Assembly: GCF_900636575.1 (NCBI RefSeq)
Contig: NZ_LR134293.1
Span: forward strand, 1,241,501 to 1,305,500
Length of the DNA stretch: 64,000 nt
Reading direction: 5' to 3'
Origin: Streptococcus canis
GTDB taxonomy: Bacteria > Bacillota > Bacilli > Lactobacillales > Streptococcaceae
The notes below the pieces were generated by a model that ran no database searches, was not told the origin of the DNA, and saw only the letters and a program-made list of their open reading frames with translations. Positions within the stretch are counted from its first letter, which is position 1; each line of letters begins with the position of its first letter. Shown here one piece after another: positions 48,960-57,697 of this stretch. A program made the translations under genes and the position numbers.

Positions 48960-49502
48960 ATGGTTAAAGGTCTTGTTTTTATTCTTGGTAGCTTACGCCA
49001 AGGTTCAAATTCTCCAAAAGTAGCAGCTGCTGTTGAAGTTTTATTCTCAGAGGACATGATTGTTAAGGAGATTCCTATTGCTGACTTACCCCTTTATCAT
49101 CTAGACCTTGATGAAGGAGATGTGCCTGAAAGTTACACTCGTTTTTGTCAGGCTGTGAAAGAACAAGATTATCACAGCAGAATATCATTGCAGCTCACCA
49201 GAAGCAATGAAAATACCATTGATATGGGCTCTCGTCCTCTAGTAGATGGTGTTTTTGATGGCAAACCAAACCTTATTGTGTCCCACTCTACTGGGAATGT
49301 CTTAGGTTTTGGTGCCAATCACCAATTGCGTCAAAGTTTGGTTTTCTTAAATGTCCCTGTCTTAGCGCAACCAGAATGCTACTTGGTACAAGCTGGTTAG
49401 TTATTTGATGAGCAGGGACTATTATCTGACGAAGACACAAAGGGATTTTTATAAAATGTGGTTGATGCCTACCTTGCTTTTGCTAAACGGTTTGAAGATT
49501 AG
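48960..49502 (+). pseudogene. Decayed NADPH-dependent FMN reductase
   Basis: Starts as a normal flavodoxin-like NADPH:FMN reductase (FILGSLRQGSNSPKVA, the FMN phosphate loop; IPIADLPLYHLDLD). After AVKEQD the catalytic middle is missing: a stretch of roughly 20-30 codons around the usual D-V-T-P-E-Y-H-x-S motif is deleted. Just after, another frame reads AEYH..SSPEAMK, so a frameshift accompanies the deletion. The frame then resumes with IDMGSRPLVDGVFDGKP and HLRQSLVFLNVPV-like LRQSLVFLNVPV. A TAG (after QAG) and a TAA interrupt the C-terminal tail, which still reads to 49502. Clearly non-functional. Confidence 0.85.
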
Positions 49503-49622
49503 ACTTAAGGCAAAAGAATTAGTATTGCTCATTTCATAAGTAGTGATGGTTTGGATTGACTCACAGGTCCATTCTATCCCTGTTTTTTATGTTATAATGG
49601 GAACATTTAAGGAGGTTTTACC

Positions 49623-50165
49623 ATGGTAATACGTCGCATTCAGTTAAGTGACCAAGCAGCTTTTGAAAAGTTTCAAGCTATGTTATTAGCAGAAAAAGCT
49701 GCTGGAAATCCTTTTGTTGAAACTAAAAAGGTCGTTGATTTTCCAGCTTTTGTTGCTAAATCTAAACGGTTTGAAACGCAAACAGATCATCCGGATTGGT
49801 CTACTAGTACGAATTATTATTATTTTCTAGATGATGAGTTGGTGGCTCGTATTGGTTGCCGCTGGCAGTTGGAAAAGGGAGATTTGGAAAGGTTTGGAGG
49901 ACATATTGGTTACGTGACACGACCAGATTACCGTGGACAGGGAATTATGACAGAGTTACTACTCTTTGCATTAGAATGTTATCGGAAAAGAGGGATTTTG
50001 CGAGTCCTTATCACGGCAAACCGTTATAATATCGCTAGTCGGCGAACCATTGAAAAAGTAGGAGGTATCTTAGAAGATATTGTTCAGGTACCTATGGATT
50101 ACAACGTGTCATCACTGGCAGGTCAAGAACTTGCCCGTTATTGGATTATGTTAGGAGAAAAGTAG
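49623..50165 (+). CDS. GNAT-family N-acetyltransferase
   Basis: 180 residues. The acetyl-CoA loop is RPDYRGQGIMTELLLFAL (R/Q-x-x-G-x-G/A pattern) and the C-terminal SRRTIEKVGGILEDIV is typical of YjaB/RimI-like enzymes. Substrate is unknown. AAGGAGG precedes ATG. Its stop overlaps the GTG start of the HAD gene by one base, so the two are translationally coupled. Confidence 0.82.
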   Translation: MVIRRIQLSDQAAFEKFQAMLLAEKAAGNPFVETKKVVDFPAFVAKSKRFETQTDHPDWSTSTNYYYFLDDELVARIGCRWQLEKGDLERFGGHIGYVTRPDYRGQGIMTELLLFALECYRKRGILRVLITANRYNIASRRTIEKVGGILEDIVQVPMDYNVSSLAGQELARYWIMLGEK

Positions 50166-50824
50166 TGACTGTTCATTTTATTTGGGATTTTGATGGAACT
50201 TTAGTGGAGTCTAGTCAAGCGATTAGAGAAGTGTTAGCTTTGCTTTATCAGACCTATCATTTGCCTTTTGATGAGGATTGGGTCATGACCTTCATTATCC
50301 AAGAATCGATTGGGGATTTATTGCAGAAATTGGCAAGAGAAGAAGGCCTATCTGCTAAGGACTTGTTGGCTTTTTTCAATCGAGAACAAGAAGCGCGTGA
50401 TGATATGATTAGGGCAATGCCAGGTGCCAAAGCCGTTTTGGAAAAAACGTCTCAAAATGGTATCAAGCATTATGTTCTGACGCATAAAGGAGCAACGACC
50501 TCTCCTGTTTTAGAGCGTTTAGGAATAGCAGCCTATTTTGAGGAAGTGGTGACAGCTGCAAATGGGTTTAAACGTAAACCAGATCCAGAGGCTCTCCATT
50601 ACCTGATTGAAAAGTATCAGATGACTAAAGCGCACACCTACTACATTGGGGATAGACCTTTGGATCAGCAGGCTGCCGAAAATGCAGGCATACAATCTTT
50701 GAATCTGTCTTGTCCAAGTAATCACATCAACCAGCACATTGATGACTTGATGGCTATTTTAGATCTTTTGCCAGACATGCTTGATGTCTCAACGGAGTCT
50801 TTGGAGAGCTTGACTGTTAGGTAG
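50165..50824 (+). CDS. HAD-superfamily phosphatase (Gph/PGP-like)
   Basis: About 219 residues. Motif I is WDFDGTLVES, motif II is VLTHKG, the lysine motif lies in KRKPDPEALHYL, and motif IV is YIGDRPLDQQAAENAG (shown in part). An alpha-helical cap lies after motif I. Phosphoglycolate-like or sugar-phosphate phosphatase activity is the usual prediction. GTG 50165 is chosen because AGGAG (50154-50158) lies 6 bases upstream; the frame extends back to 50141 inside the GNAT gene. Confidence 0.85.
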   Translation: MTVHFIWDFDGTLVESSQAIREVLALLYQTYHLPFDEDWVMTFIIQESIGDLLQKLAREEGLSAKDLLAFFNREQEARDDMIRAMPGAKAVLEKTSQNGIKHYVLTHKGATTSPVLERLGIAAYFEEVVTAANGFKRKPDPEALHYLIEKYQMTKAHTYYIGDRPLDQQAAENAGIQSLNLSCPSNHINQHIDDLMAILDLLPDMLDVSTESLESLTVR

Positions 50825-50841
50825 CAGCAGGAGGAAGGGAA

Positions 50842-50919
50842 ATGATTCAAGTCATTATTTTTAACATGGATGGGGTCATTGTTGACTCAGAATACACCTT
50901 TTTGTCAAGTAAAACATAG
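50842..50919 (+). pseudogene. Amino-terminal stub of a second HAD hydrolase
   Basis: GAGGAAGG ribosome site, then ATG and 25 codons reading MIQVIIFNMDGVIVDSE and YTFLSSKT before TAG. This is the N terminus of a beta-phosphoglucomutase-type HAD enzyme (normally FDMDGV; the nucleophile Asp is replaced by Asn here). No continuation is seen in the next 100 bases in any frame, so the rest has been deleted. It lies 17 bases after the intact HAD gene. Confidence 0.75.
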
Positions 50920-50933
50920 CTGAGCACCGTTTT

Positions 50934-50956
50934 TGACATTAACTGTCAGGTATAAT
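50934..50956 (+). promoter_or_regulatory. Dyad and -10 before the OFA-type MFS gene
   Basis: TGACA-TTAAC-TGTCA (50934-50948) is followed by TATAAT (50951-50956). No -35 is found at 16-18 bases, so the dyad may bind an activator, or a repressor. Role inferred. Confidence 0.4.
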
Positions 50957-51022
50957 AAACTAAAAACCTAACATTGATTAATCGAACGCAATAAATGTTC
51001 GTTAAATAGAAAGAGGTTTTTT

Positions 51023-52231
51023 GTGAAAAAAACAAACCGTTATGTGGTTGCGACAGCAGGTGTTCTGCTTCATTTAATGCTAGGATCAACCTATGCTTGG
51101 AGTGTTTATCGAAATCCAATTATGCAAGAAACAGGTTGGGATCAAGCAACTGTTGCTTTTGCTTTTTCTCTGGCCATTTTTTGTTTAGGCTTGTCAGCGG
51201 CTTTTATGGGCACCTTAGTTGAAAAATTTGGTCCTCGTGTAACAGGAAGTTTGTCTGCTGTTCTCTATGCGTCAGGAAATATATTGACTGGTTTAGCTAT
51301 TGATCGTCAAGAAGTTTGGCTTTTATATCTGGGCTATGGAATTATTGGAGGTCTGGGTCTCGGGGCTGGCTATATTACACCAGTATCCACTATCATCAAA
51401 TGGTTTCCAGATAAAAGAGGTTTGGCAACTGGTTTAGCGATTATGGGATTTGGTTTTGCCTCATTGCTGACGAGTCCAGTTGCACAATGGCTGATTGTTA
51501 GTAAAGGACTAGTGACTGCTTTTTATGGATTAGGTGTCGTTTATCTTGTGGTGATGTTGCTAGCCTCTCAGTTTATTAAAAAACCAACAGATTGTGAATT
51601 AGCAAGCCTGATGGCGCAAAGCACAAGGAGCAACAATGATTTGACCAAGGGAATGACTGCTAAAGAGGCTCTAAAAACCAAGTTCTTTTACCTTCTTTGG
51701 GCGATTTTATTTATTAATATTGCTTGTGGACTAGGTCTGATTTCAGTTGTTGCACCAATGGCTCAAGACCTAGCTGGCATGAGTCCAGAAACAGCAGCTG
51801 TTGTGGTAGGGCTGATGGGAATCTTTAATGGGGTTGGTCGCCTTTTGTGGGCTGGTCTATCAGATTATATCGGACGTCCCTTAACGGTTGCGCTCTTATT
51901 TTTGGTCAATATCGCCATGACAAGCTGCCTTATTTTTCTTCACCAGCCCTTCTTTTTTGTTGTGGCTATGGCAATACTGATGACTTGTTATGGTGCGGGC
52001 TTCTCTTTGATTCCGCCCTATCTTAGTGATCTGTTTGGCGCTAAAGAGCTGGCAACATTACACGGTTATATTTTGACTGCCTGGGCAATGGCTGCGCTGA
52101 TTGGCCCTATGTTATTATCATTGACGTTTGAATGGACTCAAAGTTACCTTTTTACCTTACAGGTCTTCATTCTCCTATATGTACTGGCTTTAGGTTTAAC
52201 CATCTGGTTGAAAAGGTCAACCAATCACTAA
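51023..52231 (+). CDS. OFA-family MFS transporter (OxlT-like)
   Basis: 402 residues, 12 membrane segments. Helix 1 carries GSTYAWSVYRNPI, typical of the oxalate/formate antiporter (OFA) family, and the long half GLGLGAGYITPVSTIIKWFPDKRGLATG is shown in part as IKWFPDKRGLATGLAI. The family includes OxlT, but most members have unknown monocarboxylate substrates. Oxalate use is not expected in this organism. It belongs to the accessory pocket between pepF and trmR. Confidence 0.87.
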   Translation: MKKTNRYVVATAGVLLHLMLGSTYAWSVYRNPIMQETGWDQATVAFAFSLAIFCLGLSAAFMGTLVEKFGPRVTGSLSAVLYASGNILTGLAIDRQEVWLLYLGYGIIGGLGLGAGYITPVSTIIKWFPDKRGLATGLAIMGFGFASLLTSPVAQWLIVSKGLVTAFYGLGVVYLVVMLLASQFIKKPTDCELASLMAQSTRSNNDLTKGMTAKEALKTKFFYLLWAILFINIACGLGLISVVAPMAQDLAGMSPETAAVVVGLMGIFNGVGRLLWAGLSDYIGRPLTVALLFLVNIAMTSCLIFLHQPFFFVVAMAILMTCYGAGFSLIPPYLSDLFGAKELATLHGYILTAWAMAALIGPMLLSLTFEWTQSYLFTLQVFILLYVLALGLTIWLKRSTNH

Positions 52232-52241
52232 GAATTTTAAC

Positions 52242-52270
52242 CGAAACTCTAGCCATGCCTAGAGTTTTTT
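52242..52270 (+). terminator. MFS terminator that overlaps the trmR promoter
   Basis: AAACTCTAG pairs with CTAGAGTTT, then a T run. The -35-like TAGCCA (52250-52255) of the next gene lies within this hairpin. Confidence 0.82.
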
Positions 52271-52285
52271 TATATAATTAATTCC

Positions 52286-52993
52286 ATGGTTAAATCATAT
52301 AGTAAAAATGCAAATCACAACATGCGTCGTCCTGTGGTGAAAGAAGAAATTGTTCATTATATGCGGACACGTCAGAAACAAACTACAGGCTTTTTAGCAG
52401 AATTGGAGCAATTTGCCAGACAAGAAAATATTCCCATTATCCAACATGAAGTAGTGGCTTATTTTAGATTTTTATTGCAGAGCCTGCAGCCAAAACACAT
52501 TTTGGAGATTGGGACAGCTATTGGCTTTTCTGCGCTTTTGATGGCTGAAAATGCACCAGATGCCACTATTGTGACCATTGATCGAAATCCTGAAATGATT
52601 GGCTTTGCTAAGGAAAATTTTGCCAAATATGACAGTCGCCAGCAAATTAGCTTGCTGGAAGGAGATGCAGCGGATATTTTATCCACCCTTGAAGGAAGCT
52701 TTGATTTTGTGTTTATGGATTCTGCTAAGTCAAAATACATTGTTTTTCTTCCAGAGATTTTAAAGCGGTTAAGAGTGGGTGGGGTGATTGTGTTAGATGA
52801 TATTTTCCAAGGCGGTGATATTGCTAAGCCTATTGAAGAAATCCGTCGTGGGCAGCGTACCATTTACCGTGGGTTGCAAGCCTTGTTTGATGCAACCTTA
52901 GATCATCCTGATTTGACTGCAAGCCTCGTCCCCCTTAGCGATGGCCTTTTGATGATTCGTAAAAATCAAGCAAATATTACTTTATCGGATTAA
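52286..52993 (+). CDS. trmR: O-methyltransferase, TrmR-like
   Basis: 235 residues, class I SAM methyltransferase of the catechol-O-MT fold: ILEIGTAIGFSALLMA (SAM loop), TIDRNPEMIGFAK, DFVFMDSAKSKYI and VLDDIFQGGD. Firmicute TrmR methylates 5-hydroxyuridine at tRNA position 34; this assignment is by similarity. MVKSYSKNANHNMRR is the conserved streptococcal start, and TATAAT (52273-52278) lies 7 bases before ATG with no ribosome site, implying a leaderless mRNA. prsA follows after 62 bases. Confidence 0.85.
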   Translation: MVKSYSKNANHNMRRPVVKEEIVHYMRTRQKQTTGFLAELEQFARQENIPIIQHEVVAYFRFLLQSLQPKHILEIGTAIGFSALLMAENAPDATIVTIDRNPEMIGFAKENFAKYDSRQQISLLEGDAADILSTLEGSFDFVFMDSAKSKYIVFLPEILKRLRVGGVIVLDDIFQGGDIAKPIEEIRRGQRTIYRGLQALFDATLDHPDLTASLVPLSDGLLMIRKNQANITLSD

Positions 52994-53055
52994 GTTACGT
53001 TTAAGAATTTGTGATATAATATATTAGTTAATGATAAAAAGGAGTTCAGAAGTAA

Positions 53056-54123
53056 ATGAAAAAATCAAATAGACTTGTTGCTGGTATCGTAACCTTAGCA
53101 TCAGTAATGACTTTAGCGGCTTGTCAATCAACTAACGATAATACCAAAGTCATCTCAATGAAAGGTGATACTATTAGTGTTAGTGACTTCTACAATGAAA
53201 CCAAGCACACAGAAGTTTCTCAAAAAGCCATGTTAAATCTTGTGATTAGTCGTGTTTTTGAAGCGCAATATGGCGATAAAGTTTCTAATAAAGAAGTTGA
53301 AAAAGCTTATAATAAAACTGCTGATCAGTATGCAAGTTCTTTCTCTGCCGCATTGGCTCAGTCTGGTTTAACACCAGAGTCTTATAAAGGTCAGATTCGA
53401 TCATCAAAATTAGTGGAGTATGCTGTGCGAGAAGCAGCTAAAAAAGAATTAACCACTGAAGAATACAAAAAAGCTTACGAGTCATATACCCCGACCATGA
53501 CAGCAGAAGTGGTTACCCTTGACAGTGAAGAAAAAGCTAAGTCTGTCTTGGAAGAACTAAAAGCTGAAGGTGCAGATTTTGCTGCGATTGCTAAAGAAAA
53601 AACAACAGCTGCTGAGAAAAAGGTTGTCTACAAATTTGATTCAGGAGCTACAACTTTACCAGAGGACGTTGTTAAGGCAGCTTCAGGTCTAAAAGAAGGT
53701 GACATGTCAGAAGTTATTTCTGTCTTGGACCCTACCACTTATCAAAGTAAATTCTACATTGTTAAAGTGACCAAGAAAGCTGAGAAAAAAGCTAACTGGA
53801 AAGTTTATAAAAAACGTTTGAAAGCTATCATTTTAGCTGAAAAAACAAGAGACATAAACTTCCAAAACAAAATTATCGCTAAAGCTTTAGACAAAGCTAA
53901 TGTTAAAATTAAGGACAGAGCCTTTGCTAATATCTTAGCGCAATACGCTAATCTTGATAAAAAAGCAAAATCATCAAGTTCCAACTCAGCAACTCCAAAA
54001 CCATCAGAAGAAAAACCTGCTTCAGAATCAACAGAAACTAGTCAGCCACAAGAAGAACAATCTGAAGCAACACCAGCCGAAGGAACTACTGATTCTCAAA
54101 CAAGCGAATCAGCCGCTCAATAA
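53056..54123 (+). CDS. prsA: PrsA-type foldase lipoprotein
   Basis: Extracytoplasmic folding factor for secreted proteins, 355 residues. Signal peptide with lipobox LAAC (Cys23). A helical chaperone region (about residues 24-145), a parvulin-like domain (about 145-245; [22 protein letters not shown]), a second helical part and a low-complexity tail rich in S, T, P, E and Q. Streptococcal PrsA parvulin domains often lack isomerase activity. Two paralogues exist in S. pyogenes; the one beside alaS is PrsA1. Confidence 0.93.
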   Translation: MKKSNRLVAGIVTLASVMTLAACQSTNDNTKVISMKGDTISVSDFYNETKHTEVSQKAMLNLVISRVFEAQYGDKVSNKEVEKAYNKTADQYASSFSAALAQSGLTPESYKGQIRSSKLVEYAVREAAKKELTTEEYKKAYESYTPTMTAEVVTLDSEEKAKSVLEELKAEGADFAAIAKEKTTAAEKKVVYKFDSGATTLPEDVVKAASGLKEGDMSEVISVLDPTTYQSKFYIVKVTKKAEKKANWKVYKKRLKAIILAEKTRDINFQNKIIAKALDKANVKIKDRAFANILAQYANLDKKAKSSSSNSATPKPSEEKPASESTETSQPQEEQSEATPAEGTTDSQTSESAAQ

Positions 54124-54133
54124 TAAGTTTTCA

Positions 54134-54162
54134 TTGACTAATCTGTCAAAAAAACTTATAAT
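54134..54162 (+). promoter_or_regulatory. alaS promoter
   Basis: TTGACT (54134-54139), 17-base spacer, TATAAT (54157-54162). It starts the T-box leader about 340 bases before alaS. Confidence 0.8.
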
Positions 54163-54168
54163 GATTTA

Positions 54169-54348
54169 GTTAAGAATTGTTTATTAAGGATTGGATTCAG
54201 AAAAGTGACGGTTGCTGCAAGTCATGGACAATTAGATAGACATGCTACTTAACTTTATGACAATTGCTATAACAAAATAAGAATGACAAGTTCATTGAAT
54301 AGAGGTGGTACCGCGGTTTTCGCCCTCTGTGAGATGGACTTGTTTTAT
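54169..54348 (+). promoter_or_regulatory. T-box riboswitch controlling alaS
   Basis: The T-box core GTGGTACCGCGG is at 54305-54316. GACAAGTTCAT (54285-54295) pairs with ATGGACTTGTT (54334-54344) ahead of T-rich DNA, forming the terminator; the T-box sequence would form the antiterminator when uncharged tRNA-Ala binds. A GCT alanine specifier is expected in the stem I region; GCT occurs near 54212 and 54244, but I cannot say which is used without folding. Confidence 0.9.
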
Positions 54349-54507
54349 TTTGATAACCATTTGAAATCAACGAAAGGAATAGAGTAGCCTAAAGAATACG
54401 CCTTTGTGGGTGGTGATTTAGGCGAAAAAGGAACTGTGTAAATTTCTGTGATTACATAGAAACACTTGTTTAATGACAGTTTGCCTTACTCTTTGTATCT
54501 TATTTTT
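54349..54507 (+). other. Second half of the alaS leader
   Basis: 160 untranslated bases between the T-box terminator and alaS. GCCTAAA (54387-54393) can pair with TTTAGGC (54417-54423), and CCTTT/AAAGG offers a competing pairing. No Shine-Dalgarno is seen before the alaS ATG; the last 25 bases are pyrimidine-rich. Confidence 0.45.
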
Positions 54508-57126
54508 ATGAAACACTTATCATCTGCTGAAATTCGTCAAATGTGGTTAGATTTTTGGCAATCAAAAGGCCATTCGGTTGAACCATCAGCTAACCTTGTT
54601 CCTGTGAACGACCCCACTCTGCTTTGGATTAATTCTGGTGTGGCTACCCTCAAAAAATATTTTGATGGCTCTGTTATTCCTGAGAATCCTCGGATTACCA
54701 ATGCGCAAAAATCAATTCGGACCAATGACATTGAAAATGTAGGTAAAACAGCCCGTCACCACACCATGTTTGAAATGCTTGGAAACTTCTCTATTGGAGA
54801 CTATTTCCGTGATGAAGCAATTGAGTGGGGCTTTGAATTGCTAACAAGTCCAGAGTGGTTTGATTTTCCAAAAGAAAAACTGTACATGACCTACTATCCA
54901 GAAGATAAGGATTCTTACAACCGTTGGTTGGCTCTTGGCGTTGAGCCAAGTCACCTCATCCCTTTAGAAGAAAATTTCTGGGAAATTGGTGCGGGTCCTT
55001 CAGGTCCTGATACGGAGATTTTCTTTGACCGTGGCCCTGCTTTTGACCCAGAAAACCTTGGCATTCGTCTGCTCGAAGAAGACTTGGAAAATGATCGCTA
55101 CATTGAAATCTGGAACATTGTTTTATCCCAATTCAATGCAGACCCGGAAGTACCACGGTCAGAATACAAAGAATTACCAAATAAAAACATTGATACGGGT
55201 GCTGGTTTAGAACGTCTGGTGGCAGTGATGCAAGGGGCTAAAACAAACTTTGAAACAGACCTCTTTATGCCGATTATTAAGGAAGTCGAAAAATTGTCTG
55301 GTCAAACTTACGATCAAGACGGAGACAACATGAGCTTTAAGGTCATTGCAGACCATATTCGTGCTCTATCATTTGCGATCGGTGACGGCGCTCTTCCAGG
55401 TAATGAAGGTCGCGGCTATGTGCTTCGCCGTTTGCTTCGTCGTGCGGTCATGCATGGACGTAAACTTGGTATCAAAGAAACCTTCCTTTACAAACTGGTT
55501 CAGACTGTAGGGGAAATCATGGCTTCCTACTATTCAGAAATCCTTGAAAAACGTGATTTCATTGAGAAAATTGTTAAACGTGAAGAAGAAACTTTTGCTC
55601 GTACCATTGATGCAGGTTCAGGTCATTTGGACCAATTGCTAGCGCAGTTAAAAGAAGCTGGTAAAGATACCCTAGAGGGTAAAGACATCTTTAAATTGTA
55701 CGATACTTACGGATTCCCTGTGGAATTGACCGAGGAAATGGCAGAAGAAGCTGGTTACAAAATTGATCATGATGGTTTCCAAGTTGCCATGAAAGAACAG
55801 CAGGACCGTGCCCGTGCAGCTGTTGTTAAAGGTGGCTCAATGGGGATGCAAAATGAAACCCTTGCTGGAATTACTGAGTCATCAACGTTCTTGTATGAAA
55901 CCGAAACTGTTGATGCTCGTCTAGCCGTTATTATTGTCGATAACGAACGTAGTGAAGTCGTCTCAGAAGGTCAAGCGCTACTCGTCTTTGACCAAACACC
56001 ATTCTATGCTGAAATGGGTGGACAAGTTGCTGACCATGGGGTCATTAAAAATGCTAACGGGGATATTGTTGCTCGTGTAACAGATGTTCAAAAAGCACCA
56101 AATGGTCAAGCCTTGCATACAGTGGAGGTCTTAGCTAGCTTAGCCCTTGATACTATCTACACCCTTGATATTGATCACAAGCGTCGTTATGCTGTTGAGA
56201 AAAATCACACAGCAACTCACTTGTTGCACGCAGCCCTTCACCGCATTATCGGTGAGCATGCGACCCAAGCTGGTTCTTTAAACGAAGAAGAATTCTTGCG
56301 TTTTGACTTCACCCATTTTGAAGCTGTAACAGCAGAAGAACTTCGTCGCATCGAAGAAGAAGTCAACCAACAAATTTGGAAAGCACTTGCCATCACCACA
56401 ACTGAAACAGATGTAGAAACCGCTAAATCAATGGGAGCTATGGCCCTCTTTGGTGAAAAATACGGCAAAACTGTTCGTGTGGTTCAAATCGGTGATTACT
56501 CTGTCGAACTTTGTGGGGGTACTCATTTAAGCAATTCTTCAGAAATTGGTCTTTTCAAGATTCTTAAAGAAGAAGGTATTGGTTCAGGAACACGTCGTAT
56601 TTTAGCTGTTACTGGTCAACAAGCTTTTGAAAGCTTCCGCAGGCAAGAAGATGCGTTGAAAGAGATTGCTCACACATTGAAAGTCCCACAAATGGATCAA
56701 GTTCCTGCTAAGGTCGTGAGCCTAAGCGAACAGCTCCGCGATTTGCAAAAAGAAAATGCAGAGCTTAAAGAAAAAGCAGCAGCAGCCCAAGCTGGTGATG
56801 TCTTTAAAGATGTCAAGGAAGTAAATGGCTTGCGCTATATTGCTAGTCAAGTTTCTGTATCTGATGCAGGTGCTCTACGTACCTTTGCTGATAATTGGAA
56901 ACAAAAAGACTATTCAGACGTACTAGTTCTAGCAGCAGCAATTGGTGAGAAAGTTAATGTCCTCGTGGCAAGCAAGTCCAAAGAAGTTCACGCAGGTAAT
57001 ATGATTAAAGTGTTGGCACCTATTGTGTTAGGCCGCGGCGGTGGAAAACCAGATATGGCAATGGCTGGTGGATCAGATGCTTCTAAAATGACAGAACTTC
57101 TAGCAGCAGTGCCAGAAACATTGTAA
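54508..57126 (+). CDS. alaS: Alanyl-tRNA synthetase
   Basis: Class II synthetase, about 872 residues. Catalytic core with motif I/II region [10 protein letters not shown] and [19 protein letters not shown] (shown in part), motif 3 [19 protein letters not shown] [15 protein letters not shown], the editing domain with [11 protein letters not shown] and CGGTHL, and the C-Ala domain with [17 protein letters not shown] 54508 ([13 protein letters not shown]) matches family starts. An in-frame TTG at 54466 would add 14 residues without similarity. No ribosome site precedes the ATG, which is unusual. Confidence 0.95.
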   Translation: MKHLSSAEIRQMWLDFWQSKGHSVEPSANLVPVNDPTLLWINSGVATLKKYFDGSVIPENPRITNAQKSIRTNDIENVGKTARHHTMFEMLGNFSIGDYFRDEAIEWGFELLTSPEWFDFPKEKLYMTYYPEDKDSYNRWLALGVEPSHLIPLEENFWEIGAGPSGPDTEIFFDRGPAFDPENLGIRLLEEDLENDRYIEIWNIVLSQFNADPEVPRSEYKELPNKNIDTGAGLERLVAVMQGAKTNFETDLFMPIIKEVEKLSGQTYDQDGDNMSFKVIADHIRALSFAIGDGALPGNEGRGYVLRRLLRRAVMHGRKLGIKETFLYKLVQTVGEIMASYYSEILEKRDFIEKIVKREEETFARTIDAGSGHLDQLLAQLKEAGKDTLEGKDIFKLYDTYGFPVELTEEMAEEAGYKIDHDGFQVAMKEQQDRARAAVVKGGSMGMQNETLAGITESSTFLYETETVDARLAVIIVDNERSEVVSEGQALLVFDQTPFYAEMGGQVADHGVIKNANGDIVARVTDVQKAPNGQALHTVEVLASLALDTIYTLDIDHKRRYAVEKNHTATHLLHAALHRIIGEHATQAGSLNEEEFLRFDFTHFEAVTAEELRRIEEEVNQQIWKALAITTTETDVETAKSMGAMALFGEKYGKTVRVVQIGDYSVELCGGTHLSNSSEIGLFKILKEEGIGSGTRRILAVTGQQAFESFRRQEDALKEIAHTLKVPQMDQVPAKVVSLSEQLRDLQKENAELKEKAAAAQAGDVFKDVKEVNGLRYIASQVSVSDAGALRTFADNWKQKDYSDVLVLAAAIGEKVNVLVASKSKEVHAGNMIKVLAPIVLGRGGGKPDMAMAGGSDASKMTELLAAVPETL

Positions 57127-57137
57127 ATTGTTAACTA

Positions 57138-57165
57138 ACCAAGTTTTAAAGAACTTGGTTTTTTT
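57138..57165 (+). terminator. alaS terminator
   Basis: ACCAAGTT pairs with AACTTGGT, followed by a long T run. Confidence 0.88.
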
Positions 57166-57195
57166 GTATTTGAAATGACTATTATCATAATATTT

Positions 57196-57237
57196 TTGAC
57201 TATGATAGTTGTCAATAAGAAAAAGATGTGTTACAAT
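57196..57237 (+). promoter_or_regulatory. Promoter and operator-like dyad of the XRE cassette
   Basis: TTGTCA (57209-57214) and TACAAT (57232-57237) are spaced by 17 bases. An imperfect dyad TTGACTAT..ATAGTTGTCAA (57196-57215) covers the -35 box and is a candidate binding site for the XRE regulator encoded in the same cassette. Confidence 0.55.
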
Positions 57238-57272
57238 AAGTGTGAAAGAAGAAGTAAAGGGGTTCTGAAAAT

Positions 57273-57455
57273 ATGAATCATCAGCTAAACCTTCAGTGTA
57301 GGAAAATCTGCTTTTGGACAAGTGTATTGACATTCTTTATTTTAAGCTACCATCTTATCAGGGTAATTTGGTTTGGCGTACCCTTGAGTTATTTGGTTTT
57401 GATTTGTACAGGGCTGACCTTAACATTGACTGTTTTTTCTTATTTTAGAAAATGA
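57273..57455 (+). CDS. Small two-segment membrane protein
   Basis: 60 residues with two membrane helices (about residues 12-33 and 37-56; WTSVLTFFILSYHLIRVIW, then SYLVLICTGLTLTLTVF) and basic ends. It begins the cassette, 35 bases after the -10 box, with AAGGGG before ATG. I recognise no family. It may be a subunit or a small regulator of the downstream membrane proteins. Confidence 0.6.
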   Translation: MNHQLNLQCRKICFWTSVLTFFILSYHLIRVIWFGVPLSYLVLICTGLTLTLTVFSYFRK

Positions 57456-57481
57456 GCTAGAGGAGGGCAAAAGAGCTACCA

Positions 57482-57697
57482 ATGGATGTTATTCTTAAAA
57501 ATCGACTCAAAGAATTACGAGCCAGAGATGGTATTAATCAAACAGAAATGGCAAAACTTGCAGGTGTATCGAGACAGACCATCAGTCTCATTGAGCGTAA
57601 CGAGTATACCCCATCAGTTGTAATTGCCATGAAAATTGCTAAGGTGTTTCAGGAATCAGTTGAAGAGGTATTTCGTCTAGTGGAGGTCGAGGGATGA
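57482..57697 (+). CDS. XRE-family transcriptional regulator, short form
   Basis: 71 residues, a single HTH_3 domain with no sensor: LKELRARDGINQTEMAKLAGVSRQTISLIE, shown in part as QTEMAKLAGVSRQTISL, then NEYTPSVVIAMKIAKVF. It belongs to the YozG/CopG-like short repressors that usually sit beside membrane proteins. GGAGGG lies before ATG, and its stop overlaps the next start (GGATGA). Autoregulation through the upstream dyad is inferred. Confidence 0.88.
   Translation: MDVILKNRLKELRARDGINQTEMAKLAGVSRQTISLIERNEYTPSVVIAMKIAKVFQESVEEVFRLVEVEG

Noticed and set aside
54466..54507. Longer alaS reading frame from TTG 54466
   Set aside because: The 14 extra residues do not look like any AlaS start and there is no ribosome site; ATG 54508 matches the family.
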